Assembly (NCBI GenBank): GCA_002500485.1
Contig: DLRJ01000091.1
Coordinates: 1-23,561 of the forward strand
Origin: Dehalococcoidia bacterium UBA7891
GTDB lineage: Bacteria > Chloroflexota > Dehalococcoidia > Lucifugimonadales > UBA826
Length of the DNA: 23,561 nt
Direction: 5' to 3'
In this document: positions 16,345 to 22,315 of the stretch, in pieces
How the letters are laid out: every line of letters starts with the position of its first letter
How positions within the stretch are numbered: the stretch's first letter is position 1
Program-made: the position numbers and the translations under genes
Notes under the pieces: generated by a model
Told to the model about the DNA's origin: nothing
Seen by the model: only the letters and a program-made list of their open reading frames with translations
Database searches by the model: none

Positions 16345-16446
16345 TTTTCCCCCAATATGTTTTGTTGCTGCATCGCATTATATATGGTGCCACCCAAACA
16401 AAAACCAGCTATTAATAAGGAAATGGCCTGGGAAGAACCGAAATTA

Positions 16447-16476
16447 TTGTTAAGGGCCTTAGCATCTGTGTAAAAT
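16447..16476 (+). promoter_or_regulatory. promoter of the LLM oxidoreductase with a palindrome in its spacer
   Basis: TTGTTA (16447-16452), an 18-base spacer and TAAAAT (16471-16476), about 40 bases before the ATG. An 11-base inverted repeat, TAAGG-G-CCTTA (16451-16461), overlaps the -35 edge and spacer, a usual position for a repressor operator. The promoter call is moderate; the operator is speculative. Confidence 0.5.
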
Positions 16477-16516
16477 GCCACCTGTTGTGAAATTAATGCA
16501 CGGGGGATAAAAGACT

Positions 16517-17536
16517 ATGAAGGTTTCGACCAGCTTTCAAGAATACTCTGTTGACGGCATCGTTGGTGCCGCTAGGAAATCAGAGGAGAGAGGTTACGAC
16601 ATTTTTTCTTCCAGTGAAACCGGACATAATCCATATTTGCCTTTGGTATTAGCGGCCGAGCACACGGAAGAGATTGAGCTGCAAACTTCTATTGCTCTAT
16701 CTTTTTCTCGAAGCCCTATGGATACCGCATACATTGCGTGGGATATACAAAACCTTTCGAAAGGTAGGTTCACTTTAGGACTTGGAAGCCAAGTTAGAGG
16801 GCACATAGTCAGAAGATTTTCCATGCCATGGTCAGCTCCCGCTCCAAGGATGAGAGAGTATGTCATGGCTTTGAAACACATTTGGGATTGTTGGCAGAAC
16901 GGAACTAAATTAAACTTCGCAGGAGACTATTATTCCTTTAATCTAATGTCACCATTTTTCAATCCAGGACCGATAGAACACCCAGACATTAAAGTTTCAA
17001 TCGCTGGTGTCAACCCTAATATGCTTAGAGTGGCGGGTGAACTTTGTGATGGTGTGATTCTTCATTCATTCAACACTCCAACGTATACAAGAGATGTGGT
17101 TCTACCTAACCTACAGAAAGGTGCGGAAAGACTTGGCAGGTCAGTAGAGGACATATCAATTTCTGGGGGAGGGTTTATTGTTGCAGGTGAAAATGAAGAG
17201 GAGCTAGAAAAAAAGAAAAAAGAAACGAAGAGCCGTATCTCCTTTTATGCATCAACCCGTAGTTACGGCGATGTTATGAGGGCTCAAGGCTGGGATGATA
17301 CGCATGAAAAGCTATACCGGATGTCCATTGATGGAAAATGGAACGAAATGGGTGATGAAATAACCGATGAAATGTTAGATAGTTTTGCAGTAGTAGGTAC
17401 TTACGACCAAATAGCTACAAAAATAAAATCAACTTATGGGAAGTATGCTGCATCCGTGAGTTTCAGCATGGATACTCAAAATGATGATGAAGAAAATATC
17501 TTACGAGACGTTATAAAAAACCTTAAAGATTCCTAA
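16517..17536 (+). CDS. LLM-class F420-dependent oxidoreductase
   Basis: A 339-residue luciferase-like TIM-barrel oxidoreductase. Family features are the N-terminal AARKSEERGYDIFSSSETGHNPYLPL segment, TSIALSFSRSP, LSKGRFTLGLGSQV, the PPGP-like FFNPGPIEHPDIKV region and the late ISGGGFIVAGENEE. The whole pattern resembles the F420-dependent subgroup typified by mycobacterial MSMEG_2256. The flavin could instead be FMN with a partner reductase; no F420 biosynthesis gene is in the window. Substrate unknown. ATG start at 16517 with a GGGGGA ribosome-binding site eight bases upstream. It is divergent from the nitroreductase gene, with 172 bases between, and convergent with gmk. Expansion of such enzymes is known in SAR202 genomes, which informs the organism guess. 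Confidence 0.88.
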   Translation: MKVSTSFQEYSVDGIVGAARKSEERGYDIFSSSETGHNPYLPLVLAAEHTEEIELQTSIALSFSRSPMDTAYIAWDIQNLSKGRFTLGLGSQVRGHIVRRFSMPWSAPAPRMREYVMALKHIWDCWQNGTKLNFAGDYYSFNLMSPFFNPGPIEHPDIKVSIAGVNPNMLRVAGELCDGVILHSFNTPTYTRDVVLPNLQKGAERLGRSVEDISISGGGFIVAGENEEELEKKKKETKSRISFYASTRSYGDVMRAQGWDDTHEKLYRMSIDGKWNEMGDEITDEMLDSFAVVGTYDQIATKIKSTYGKYAASVSFSMDTQNDDEENILRDVIKNLKDS

Positions 17537-17543
17537 ATTTCAT

Positions 17544-18158
17544 TCAGATAATTTCAAAATTCGGCGTTTCCATTTGCTTTAGCCGTGCAATTTTAACCAC
17601 ATTTTGAATTTCTGCGACAGCCAGATCCAATTGGTTCTCATGGTTGATAACGACGTGATCGAACCAACCTGCGGATTTCATTTCCTCGGCGGCAGTTTCG
17701 AATCTGATCTTAAGACTATCGGGAGATTCAGTCATCCGTTCTTTCAATCTTTTTTCTAGCTGATCCATACTAGGAGGCGCTAGAAATATATATAAGGCGT
17801 TTGGGGCCAAACTTTTAATAGTTTTGGCCCCTTGGACATCTATTTTCACAATGACGTCTTTGCCTTTTTTTAAAGCTGTTTTTACTTGATTACGTGGTAC
17901 ACCATAATAATTACCGTAAACCTCTGCCCATTCTAGAAACCCATCTTGCTCCATTTGTGCTCTGAACTCAGCTTGACTGACGAATATATAGTCTTTCCCA
18001 TCTGTTTCACCATTTCTTTTGGTTCTTGTAGTGGTTGTAACAGTAAAATGGTATGGCTCCTCTAGGTCTCTCATCCGAGAAAGTACTGCGTCCTTTCCCA
18101 CGCCTGACGGTCCAGAAAGTATTAGTAGGATGGGAGGTTGTACATCTTTGTGATTCAA
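17544..18158 (-). CDS. gmk: guanylate kinase
   Basis: Phosphorylates GMP to GDP with ATP, essential for GTP and dGTP supply. From the chosen start it is 204 residues, the normal size. The P-loop GPSGVGKD is at 16-23. The GMP-binding region has TTTTRTKRNGETDGKDYIFV, EWAEVYGNYYG and IDVQGA; the lid segment carries RLKERMTES. The frame stays open back to a GTG at 18221, which has a plausible GAGGA upstream but would overlap aroA by 50 bases. I prefer the TTG at 18158, just after the aroA stop at 18172, because it gives the usual short N-terminus before the P-loop. It is the last gene of a tyrA-like, aroA, gmk run. Confidence 0.95.
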   Translation of the reverse strand: MNHKDVQPPILLILSGPSGVGKDAVLSRMRDLEEPYHFTVTTTTRTKRNGETDGKDYIFVSQAEFRAQMEQDGFLEWAEVYGNYYGVPRNQVKTALKKGKDVIVKIDVQGAKTIKSLAPNALYIFLAPPSMDQLEKRLKERMTESPDSLKIRFETAAEEMKSAGWFDHVVINHENQLDLAVAEIQNVVKIARLKQMETPNFEII

Positions 18159-18171
18159 AAGATTAGTAACC

Positions 18172-19476
18172 TCACTTTTGTAATTCTGAAACGACTTCCC
18201 AAAAAGAAGGGTAGGAGACACTGGCGTCCTCAGAATTTCCGATAATGGTTTCCCCTGAGGCTAATAAGCCTGCGATTCCGTTGGTCATGGCAATCCTGTG
18301 GTCTCCGTGGGTTTCCATTTCAGCACCAGTTAGCGTATGAGTTCCCGTTATTCGCATTCCGTCCGATGTTTCTTCTATTTGTGCACCTAATCTTTGTAGA
18401 CTGTCAACAGTTGCTGAAATCCGGTCTGATTCTTTAACTCTTAATTCTTCTGCATTAGCTATTACGGTTGTGCCTCTAGCGAAACAGGCGGCGAGAGCTA
18501 ATATAGGTAATTCATCAACGACCCGAGGTATCAGATCCCCTGATATTTCAGTTGCTACTAAATCACTAGTTGATGCTGTTACATCACCTGCCGGTTCTCC
18601 ACCTTCTAGGTGTTTATTTTCTATTGTTATATTCGCGTTCATGGATTCAAGTACTTCCAAGACCCCGGTGCGGGTAGGGTTCATACCCATTCCCGGGATC
18701 GTTATCCTTGAATCAGAATGGCACACACCGGCGATCAACCAAAAAGCAGATCCACTAGTGTCGCTAGGTACCTTAACGTCAACAGAACTGAGTTCTTTGT
18801 TCCCTGTTTTAATTGTGAGGCCATTTATTTCCAAATCCCCGCCCATAGAGTTGAGCATCCTTTCTGTGTGATCCCTTGACTCTGCAGGTTGATGTATGAT
18901 GCTGGGGCTATTTGAGTATAATCCGGCAATTATGAGACAGGATTTTAATTGGGCACTTGCGACCGGCATCGTATACTCTATTCCTTTTAAAGAACTACCT
19001 GTAAAAGAAAGTGGCGCTAGAGAACCATCATCACGACCATTTATATAGGCACCCATTTGAGTTAGCGGTGTGGTTATCCTTTTCATGGGCCGATTCCTAA
19101 GAGAAGCGTCTCCTGTTATCACGCTGAAAAAGTCTTGCCCTGCCAACAAACCGGATATTAACCGCATGGTGGTACCGCTGTTACCAGCATTTAAAATATC
19201 TTGTGGTTCGGCTAGACCATTAAGTCCAGATCCGATTATCTCAAAGCATTCTTCGGCTCCGGAAATTTTACAATTTGTATGTCTGGTGATGTTGGCTCCT
19301 AATCCTTTAAGACAACCTAGCATGGAGGATCTGTCATCACCGACACAAAAATTAGATACATGTGATACACCTTCAGAGATGCTATTCAATAAACCTGCTC
19401 GGTGTGATATTGATTTGTCCCCTGGGGGTTTCACTATGCCATGCAATCTATCTGGGGATGTTATTTTACTGATCAT
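18172..19476 (-). CDS. aroA: 3-phosphoshikimate 1-carboxyvinyltransferase (EPSP synthase)
   Basis: Transfers enolpyruvyl from PEP to shikimate-3-phosphate, the sixth step of the shikimate pathway. The 434-residue protein has the opening KPPGDKSISHRAG (with K21), LNAGNSGTTMRL, the GDASLRNRPMKRI block, an internal SAQLKSCLIIAGL, the DELPILALAA aspartate region and the RVKESDRI glutamate region. The NSGTTMRL form of the PEP loop differs from the E. coli-type LGNAGTAMRP and is nearer to Bacillus-type enzymes; this affects expected glyphosate sensitivity but is not proof of it. ATG start at 19476, eight bases after the stop of the TyrA-like gene. gmk follows directly. I am very sure of the function. 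Confidence 0.97.
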   Translation of the reverse strand: MISKITSPDRLHGIVKPPGDKSISHRAGLLNSISEGVSHVSNFCVGDDRSSMLGCLKGLGANITRHTNCKISGAEECFEIIGSGLNGLAEPQDILNAGNSGTTMRLISGLLAGQDFFSVITGDASLRNRPMKRITTPLTQMGAYINGRDDGSLAPLSFTGSSLKGIEYTMPVASAQLKSCLIIAGLYSNSPSIIHQPAESRDHTERMLNSMGGDLEINGLTIKTGNKELSSVDVKVPSDTSGSAFWLIAGVCHSDSRITIPGMGMNPTRTGVLEVLESMNANITIENKHLEGGEPAGDVTASTSDLVATEISGDLIPRVVDELPILALAACFARGTTVIANAEELRVKESDRISATVDSLQRLGAQIEETSDGMRITGTHTLTGAEMETHGDHRIAMTNGIAGLLASGETIIGNSEDASVSYPSFWEVVSELQK

Positions 19477-19484
19477 ATTGCTTT

Positions 19485-20486
19485 CTATCTGCTCCTAGGA
19501 TATCTCCAGGACTCTTTTTTATTTGCATCACCCATTTTTGTAACTCTTCTCGCAAGCTTGTCCCCAAGGAAGGCAGAAGCCATAGACTCAGCAGCACTTG
19601 GCAGTTCCTCCATATCTGAATTTTGACCCACTACGCCGGCTTCCCATCTGGCTCTTTGTTCCCAAGCGTGTATAAAAGATTCTATGAAGCTTTCACTGTC
19701 TTCTTGCAATTCGGTCCTTAGTTTATGTAGCGATAGGATCATTTGATCAACCCAGTAAATCAATGGTTCTGACATAGTCAACGAGTCGGCCTCTGTATCT
19801 GTTGGATCATTAGCGCTTAATGTGGACTGCATATCAAATAAACTTCCGGCACTTTTATGCATCTCTCTCCAAGAAGCATTACTGGAAGTGGCATTTACAA
19901 AAGCAGTGGAAATCAAATAAGGCAGATGATCCATAGCAGCAGAATAACTATCATGTTCATCAACATCTAAGAAATAGGGTTTTGCTCCTATTGATTCTGC
20001 TAATCCGACCACTGTTTTAGTGGCTTGGTCATCTGCGGATTTTGATGGGATTACACAATAATTGACCCCGTCAAACAAATTAGGTGAAGAATCGCCTATC
20101 CCTTTAGTTGGGGTTTTAATTATTGGCCGACCTCCGACATAAGAGACGGAGCCCGGTAAAAATTCCTCAGCCCAAGCTGCAGACCTCTTTTTTGATGACC
20201 GCATATCTGTCACAACTGCACCATCTGACACAAAAGATCCTATTGATTCAAAAAGATCCCTAGATTCATTTATAGGATAATCAAGAACAATAAGCTGTGC
20301 TCCCTCAATAGCTTTTTTGAGATTACCTTCCAGTGCATCAAATGCTTCGATCTTATTAATTTCAGACCCTGCTTTTCGGTCTAGGCAATGGCCTATTACT
20401 TCAGTGTTTTTGAGCCTGATATTTTTTAAAGCTAGTCCGAGTGATGCTCCCAGTGCGCCCATTCCAACCACAGTGATACGTTCCAA
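19485..20486 (-). CDS. prephenate dehydrogenase-family (TyrA-like) protein with altered active site
   Basis: A 333-residue TyrA-family protein. The N-terminal NAD(P) motif is GMGALGASLG (8-17), and the DMRSSKK segment (94-100) matches the family DxxSxK. The all-helical dimerisation domain has MDHLPYLIS and WREMHKSAGSLFDM. Its place directly before aroA supports a role in tyrosine synthesis. The normally invariant GHPMAG motif, which carries the catalytic histidine, reads GRPIIK here (119-124), so R120 stands at the histidine position. The enzyme may use a different catalytic base or substrate, or be inactive. TTG start at 20486 with GAGG (20497-20494) seven bases upstream. No ACT domain is evident. 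A TATAAT box (20558-20553) may be its -10; the -35 is weak. Confidence 0.85.
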   Translation of the reverse strand: MERITVVGMGALGASLGLALKNIRLKNTEVIGHCLDRKAGSEINKIEAFDALEGNLKKAIEGAQLIVLDYPINESRDLFESIGSFVSDGAVVTDMRSSKKRSAAWAEEFLPGSVSYVGGRPIIKTPTKGIGDSSPNLFDGVNYCVIPSKSADDQATKTVVGLAESIGAKPYFLDVDEHDSYSAAMDHLPYLISTAFVNATSSNASWREMHKSAGSLFDMQSTLSANDPTDTEADSLTMSEPLIYWVDQMILSLHKLRTELQEDSESFIESFIHAWEQRARWEAGVVGQNSDMEELPSAAESMASAFLGDKLARRVTKMGDANKKESWRYPRSR

Positions 20487-20490
20487 AGCT

Positions 20491-20531
20491 ACACCTCTTC
20501 ATGGTGTCCAAGCTTCAATTTGTGTTGAAGC
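20491..20531 (-). promoter_or_regulatory. two consecutive hairpins in the tyrA-like leader
   Basis: The first is a perfect 7-bp inverted repeat, GCTTCAA (20512-20518) with TTGAAGC (20525-20531). The second is ACACC (20491-20495) with GGTGT (20503-20507), and one arm overlaps two bases of the GAGG ribosome-binding site of the TyrA-like gene. No T run follows, so this is more like translational control than a terminator. The structures are visible; regulation is inferred. Confidence 0.4.
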
Positions 20532-20604
20532 CGGATGTTTTATTTATGATTTATTATAAAGAATTAAAACTTATGAAAATGATACACGACGACATAAATA
20601 GGTA

Positions 20605-21267
20605 TTAAAAAATCCAGTTCAATAGTATTTTCACTGGCCCTCCTATTAGGGTTGATAAAATGCTTATACCGGGTACAGTCATATCGATAAAAAACAGAAT
20701 TATTAGTGCAAATGGCCCATATTTTTCAATACCCGAATACAGTATTGATAGGTTTCTAGGTAATATGCCTAAAATTACCTTGTACCCGTCCAATGGTGGC
20801 AGAGGGACAAGGTTAAAAACAGCTAGGATTAGGCTAATTTGTACGAAAGTGAATCCTAATTCAATCCATATTTCACTTAACCCAAATTCTAAAGCCAGTT
20901 TTTTTAAACAGAACCCTATTAAAATAGCTGTTACTAAATTAGAGGCTGGGCCAGCGAAAGATACCATCGACATGCCTAATAAAGGAGGCGCTTTTTTGAT
21001 TCTGTATATGTCAACCGGCACTGGTTTGCCCCATCCAAATCCGACAAATAAAAATAACAAGGAGCCGAGTGGGTCAAGGTGACTTTTAGGATTTAGTGTC
21101 AATCTGCCTAATGATTTGGCTGTGGTATCACCTAGTTTGCTCGAGACCAATGCATGTGAAAATTCATGTATTGTGACTGCGACTAAAATGGAAAGTAATA
21201 CTAGACTCAAAGATACGAGGGTTGAGAAAGGGTCTTTTAAAAATGAATCTAAGTATTGGAGGATCAT
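20605..21267 (-). CDS. M50-family (site-2 protease type) membrane zinc metallopeptidase
   Basis: A 220-residue integral membrane protein with a hydrophobic helix carrying the zinc motif HEFSH (34-38) and a later FNLVPLPPLDGYKV segment, whose aspartate is the third ligand. Between them lie KSLGRLTLNPKSHLDPLGSLLF and GPASNLV, the usual order in the compact, PDZ-less S2P family found in many bacteria (the Rv-type or YwhC-type site-2 protease homologues). It probably has four to six transmembrane segments. Substrate unknown; relatives cleave membrane-bound regulators. ATG start at 21267, only ten bases after a strong terminator-like hairpin, with no good ribosome-binding site. Its expression may need readthrough from the upstream gene. 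The next gene downstream is the TyrA-like one, 118 bases away. Confidence 0.93.
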   Translation of the reverse strand: MILQYLDSFLKDPFSTLVSLSLVLLSILVAVTIHEFSHALVSSKLGDTTAKSLGRLTLNPKSHLDPLGSLLFLFVGFGWGKPVPVDIYRIKKAPPLLGMSMVSFAGPASNLVTAILIGFCLKKLALEFGLSEIWIELGFTFVQISLILAVFNLVPLPPLDGYKVILGILPRNLSILYSGIEKYGPFALIILFFIDMTVPGISILSTLIGGPVKILLNWIF

Positions 21268-21277
21268 TTCTTAAGTG

Positions 21278-21305
21278 AAAAGGGGCGGTCTACACCGCCC
21301 CTTTT
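21278..21305. terminator. bidirectional intrinsic-terminator-like hairpin
   Basis: AAAAGGGGCGGT (21278-21289) is an exact inverted repeat of 21294-21305, with the four-base loop CTAC: 12 bp in all, of which eight are a GC-rich core. A/T runs flank both sides, so it could terminate in either direction. On the minus strand it starts 14 bases after the stop of the A-type carrier and ends 10 bases before the M50 peptidase ATG. Confidence 0.85.
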
Positions 21306-21319
21306 TAAATTTCTAAATC

Positions 21320-21754
21320 TTAGTGGCCACCACAACCACAACCACCACCACAACCTCCACCACCGCAACCACCGCCACCGCAATTGCAGCCTCCGCCTCC
21401 TGCGCCACAACCTCCTCCTCCGCCTCCACATCCGCATCCACCACCAGAATGCTCAATGTTCGGGTTTGAGATTACAAACCCACTTCTCATTAAACCGTCA
21501 ACATAATCAATTTCAGCTCCCTCTAGTAGAGGTGCACTCTCTCCATCGATAACAACCTTGATGCCGAATGCCTCGATGACTATATCTTCATCTTTTGGTT
21601 CAGACTCCACTCCAAGAACATGCTGGAATCCTCCATTAGGACTAGGAGTAACCATAACTCTGAGCATTCCGTTTTCTTCACCTTGTTCTTTCAGAATCTC
21701 AGAAAGCTTATCGGCAGCTAACTTAGATACCTGTATTAGGCTTGTTGTTGCCAC
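21320..21754 (-). CDS. A-type iron-sulfur carrier (HesB/IscA/ErpA family) homologue with Gly/Cys-rich tail
   Basis: A 144-residue protein. Residues 5-99 follow the A-type carrier pattern: VSKLAADKLSEILKEQ, LRVMV, GGFQHVLGVESEPKDED, IKVVID, LLEGAEIDYVDGL, SGFVISNPN. These proteins carry or deliver Fe-S clusters through three cysteines. Here the first, from GGCSGF, is N40 (SPNGGF). The C-terminal pair CGC is present at C107 and C109. After that the chain continues as almost pure glycine and cysteine to the final His144, nine cysteines in the tail in all. The start is GTG at 21754 with AAGGAG eight bases upstream. The frame stays open to 21952, but that extension is unlike the family. It is followed by a strong terminator and is divergent from 5S rRNA. 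Confidence 0.9.
   Translation of the reverse strand: MATTSLIQVSKLAADKLSEILKEQGEENGMLRVMVTPSPNGGFQHVLGVESEPKDEDIVIEAFGIKVVIDGESAPLLEGAEIDYVDGLMRSGFVISNPNIEHSGGGCGCGGGGGGCGAGGGGCNCGGGGCGGGGCGGGCGCGGH
21323..21451 (-). repeat. low-complexity Gly/Cys codon repeat encoding the carrier's C-terminal tail
   Basis: A 129-base run of GGN and TGY codons encoding residues 102-144 of the A-type carrier. Cysteines fall at tail positions 6, 8, 15, 22, 24, 29, 34, 38 and 40, spaced by one to six residues, mostly glycines. Codons are mixed (GGA, GGT, GGC; TGT, TGC), so it is not a simple identical-unit microsatellite, yet length change by slippage is likely. Confidence 0.85.
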
Positions 21755-21985
21755 TTTTTCAACTCCTTCACTCGCCCGCTTCTTTAAGTTATACCCTTCG
21801 CAATTGCAAATAATTATCCAACTACCTACGGTAAGGCTAGCATTTGGGATTGGTACGGTCAAGAATAACCAGTAGGATGTAGAAGGGTTTAGGGACCGTG
21901 ACGAATACCTGGTATTTCGGATAACTTTTGACATTGTATTGGCTTCCCACATGTATTGTGTTATTTGTGGATTGAATGTACATTT

Positions 21986-21991
21986 ATACTC
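21986..21991 (+). promoter_or_regulatory. possible -10 element of the 5S rRNA gene
   Basis: TATACT at 21986-21991 lies about 38 bases before the mature 5S end, a fitting distance, but no good -35 is at 17 bases. A consensus TTGACA at 21929-21934 with TGTATT (21953-21958) is an alternative further upstream. Confidence 0.3.
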
Positions 21992-22028
21992 CTGCCTTTG
22001 ATGAGGCTTGTTAATATGTTAATTGTCT

Positions 22029-22145
22029 CCTGGTGGTATAAGCGAGTATGACCCACCCGTTCCCATCCCGAACACGGAAGTGAAACTACTCAGCACTGAC
22101 GATACTGCGCTGGTAACGGCGTGGGAAAATAGGCCACTGCCAGGG
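22029..22145 (+). rRNA. rrf: 5S ribosomal RNA
   Basis: About 117 bases. The 5' end CCTGGTGGT pairs with the 3' ACTGCCAGG region to close helix I. The conserved core CCCATCCCGAACACGG, followed by AAGTGAAAC, is the diagnostic loop B/C sequence of bacterial 5S rRNA. GTGGGAAAATAGG fits the helix IV/V side. A T5 run (22151-22155) just after the 3' helix can serve as terminator. No 16S or 23S rRNA is within the window on either side of it, so it is unlinked from any rRNA operon here. The exact ends are uncertain by a few bases. Confidence 0.93.
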
Positions 22146-22240
22146 GATTCTTTTTATTCTATCCGTAGGGTCTTAATCAAAAACCCAACCTTAAAACAGC
22201 CAATAATTTTGTGTAATTAACCTCAATCTGGAATGCATCC

Positions 22241-22270
22241 TTTACCTTCGCATGGTGTATTACATATAAT
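22241..22270 (+). promoter_or_regulatory. sigma70-like promoter of rpsA
   Basis: TTTACC (22241-22246), an 18-base spacer and a perfect TATAAT (22265-22270). Initiation near 22277 would place a small hairpin (22275-22291) at the very start of the rpsA mRNA. Confidence 0.6.
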
Positions 22271-22274
22271 TAGG

Positions 22275-22291
22275 TTGGCTGCACAAGCCAA
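22275..22291 (+). promoter_or_regulatory. small inverted repeat at the rpsA transcript start
   Basis: TTGGCT (22275-22280) and AGCCAA (22286-22291) form a perfect 6-bp repeat with a five-base loop, between the -10 box and the start codons of rpsA. It may act as an operator or as a leader hairpin in autogenous control of S1; both are inference. Confidence 0.4.
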
Positions 22292-22315
22292 ATTATGACG
22301 AATGGAAGTATATGG

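Noticed and set aside
18159..18221. Longer guanylate kinase start (GTG at 18221)
   Set aside because: It would overlap aroA by 50 bases and give an overlong N-terminus; the upstream GAGGA is within conserved aroA codons. Not fully excluded.
21256..21552. His-rich plus-strand open frame of 98 codons opposite the Fe-S carrier tail
   Set aside because: The histidines are simply the antisense reading of Gly/Cys codons; there is no family match, and the frame covers the terminator.
21755..21952. N-terminal extension of the Fe-S carrier frame by 66 codons
   Set aside because: Sequence is unlike the family, while a GTG with AAGGAG at the right distance gives the normal N-terminus.
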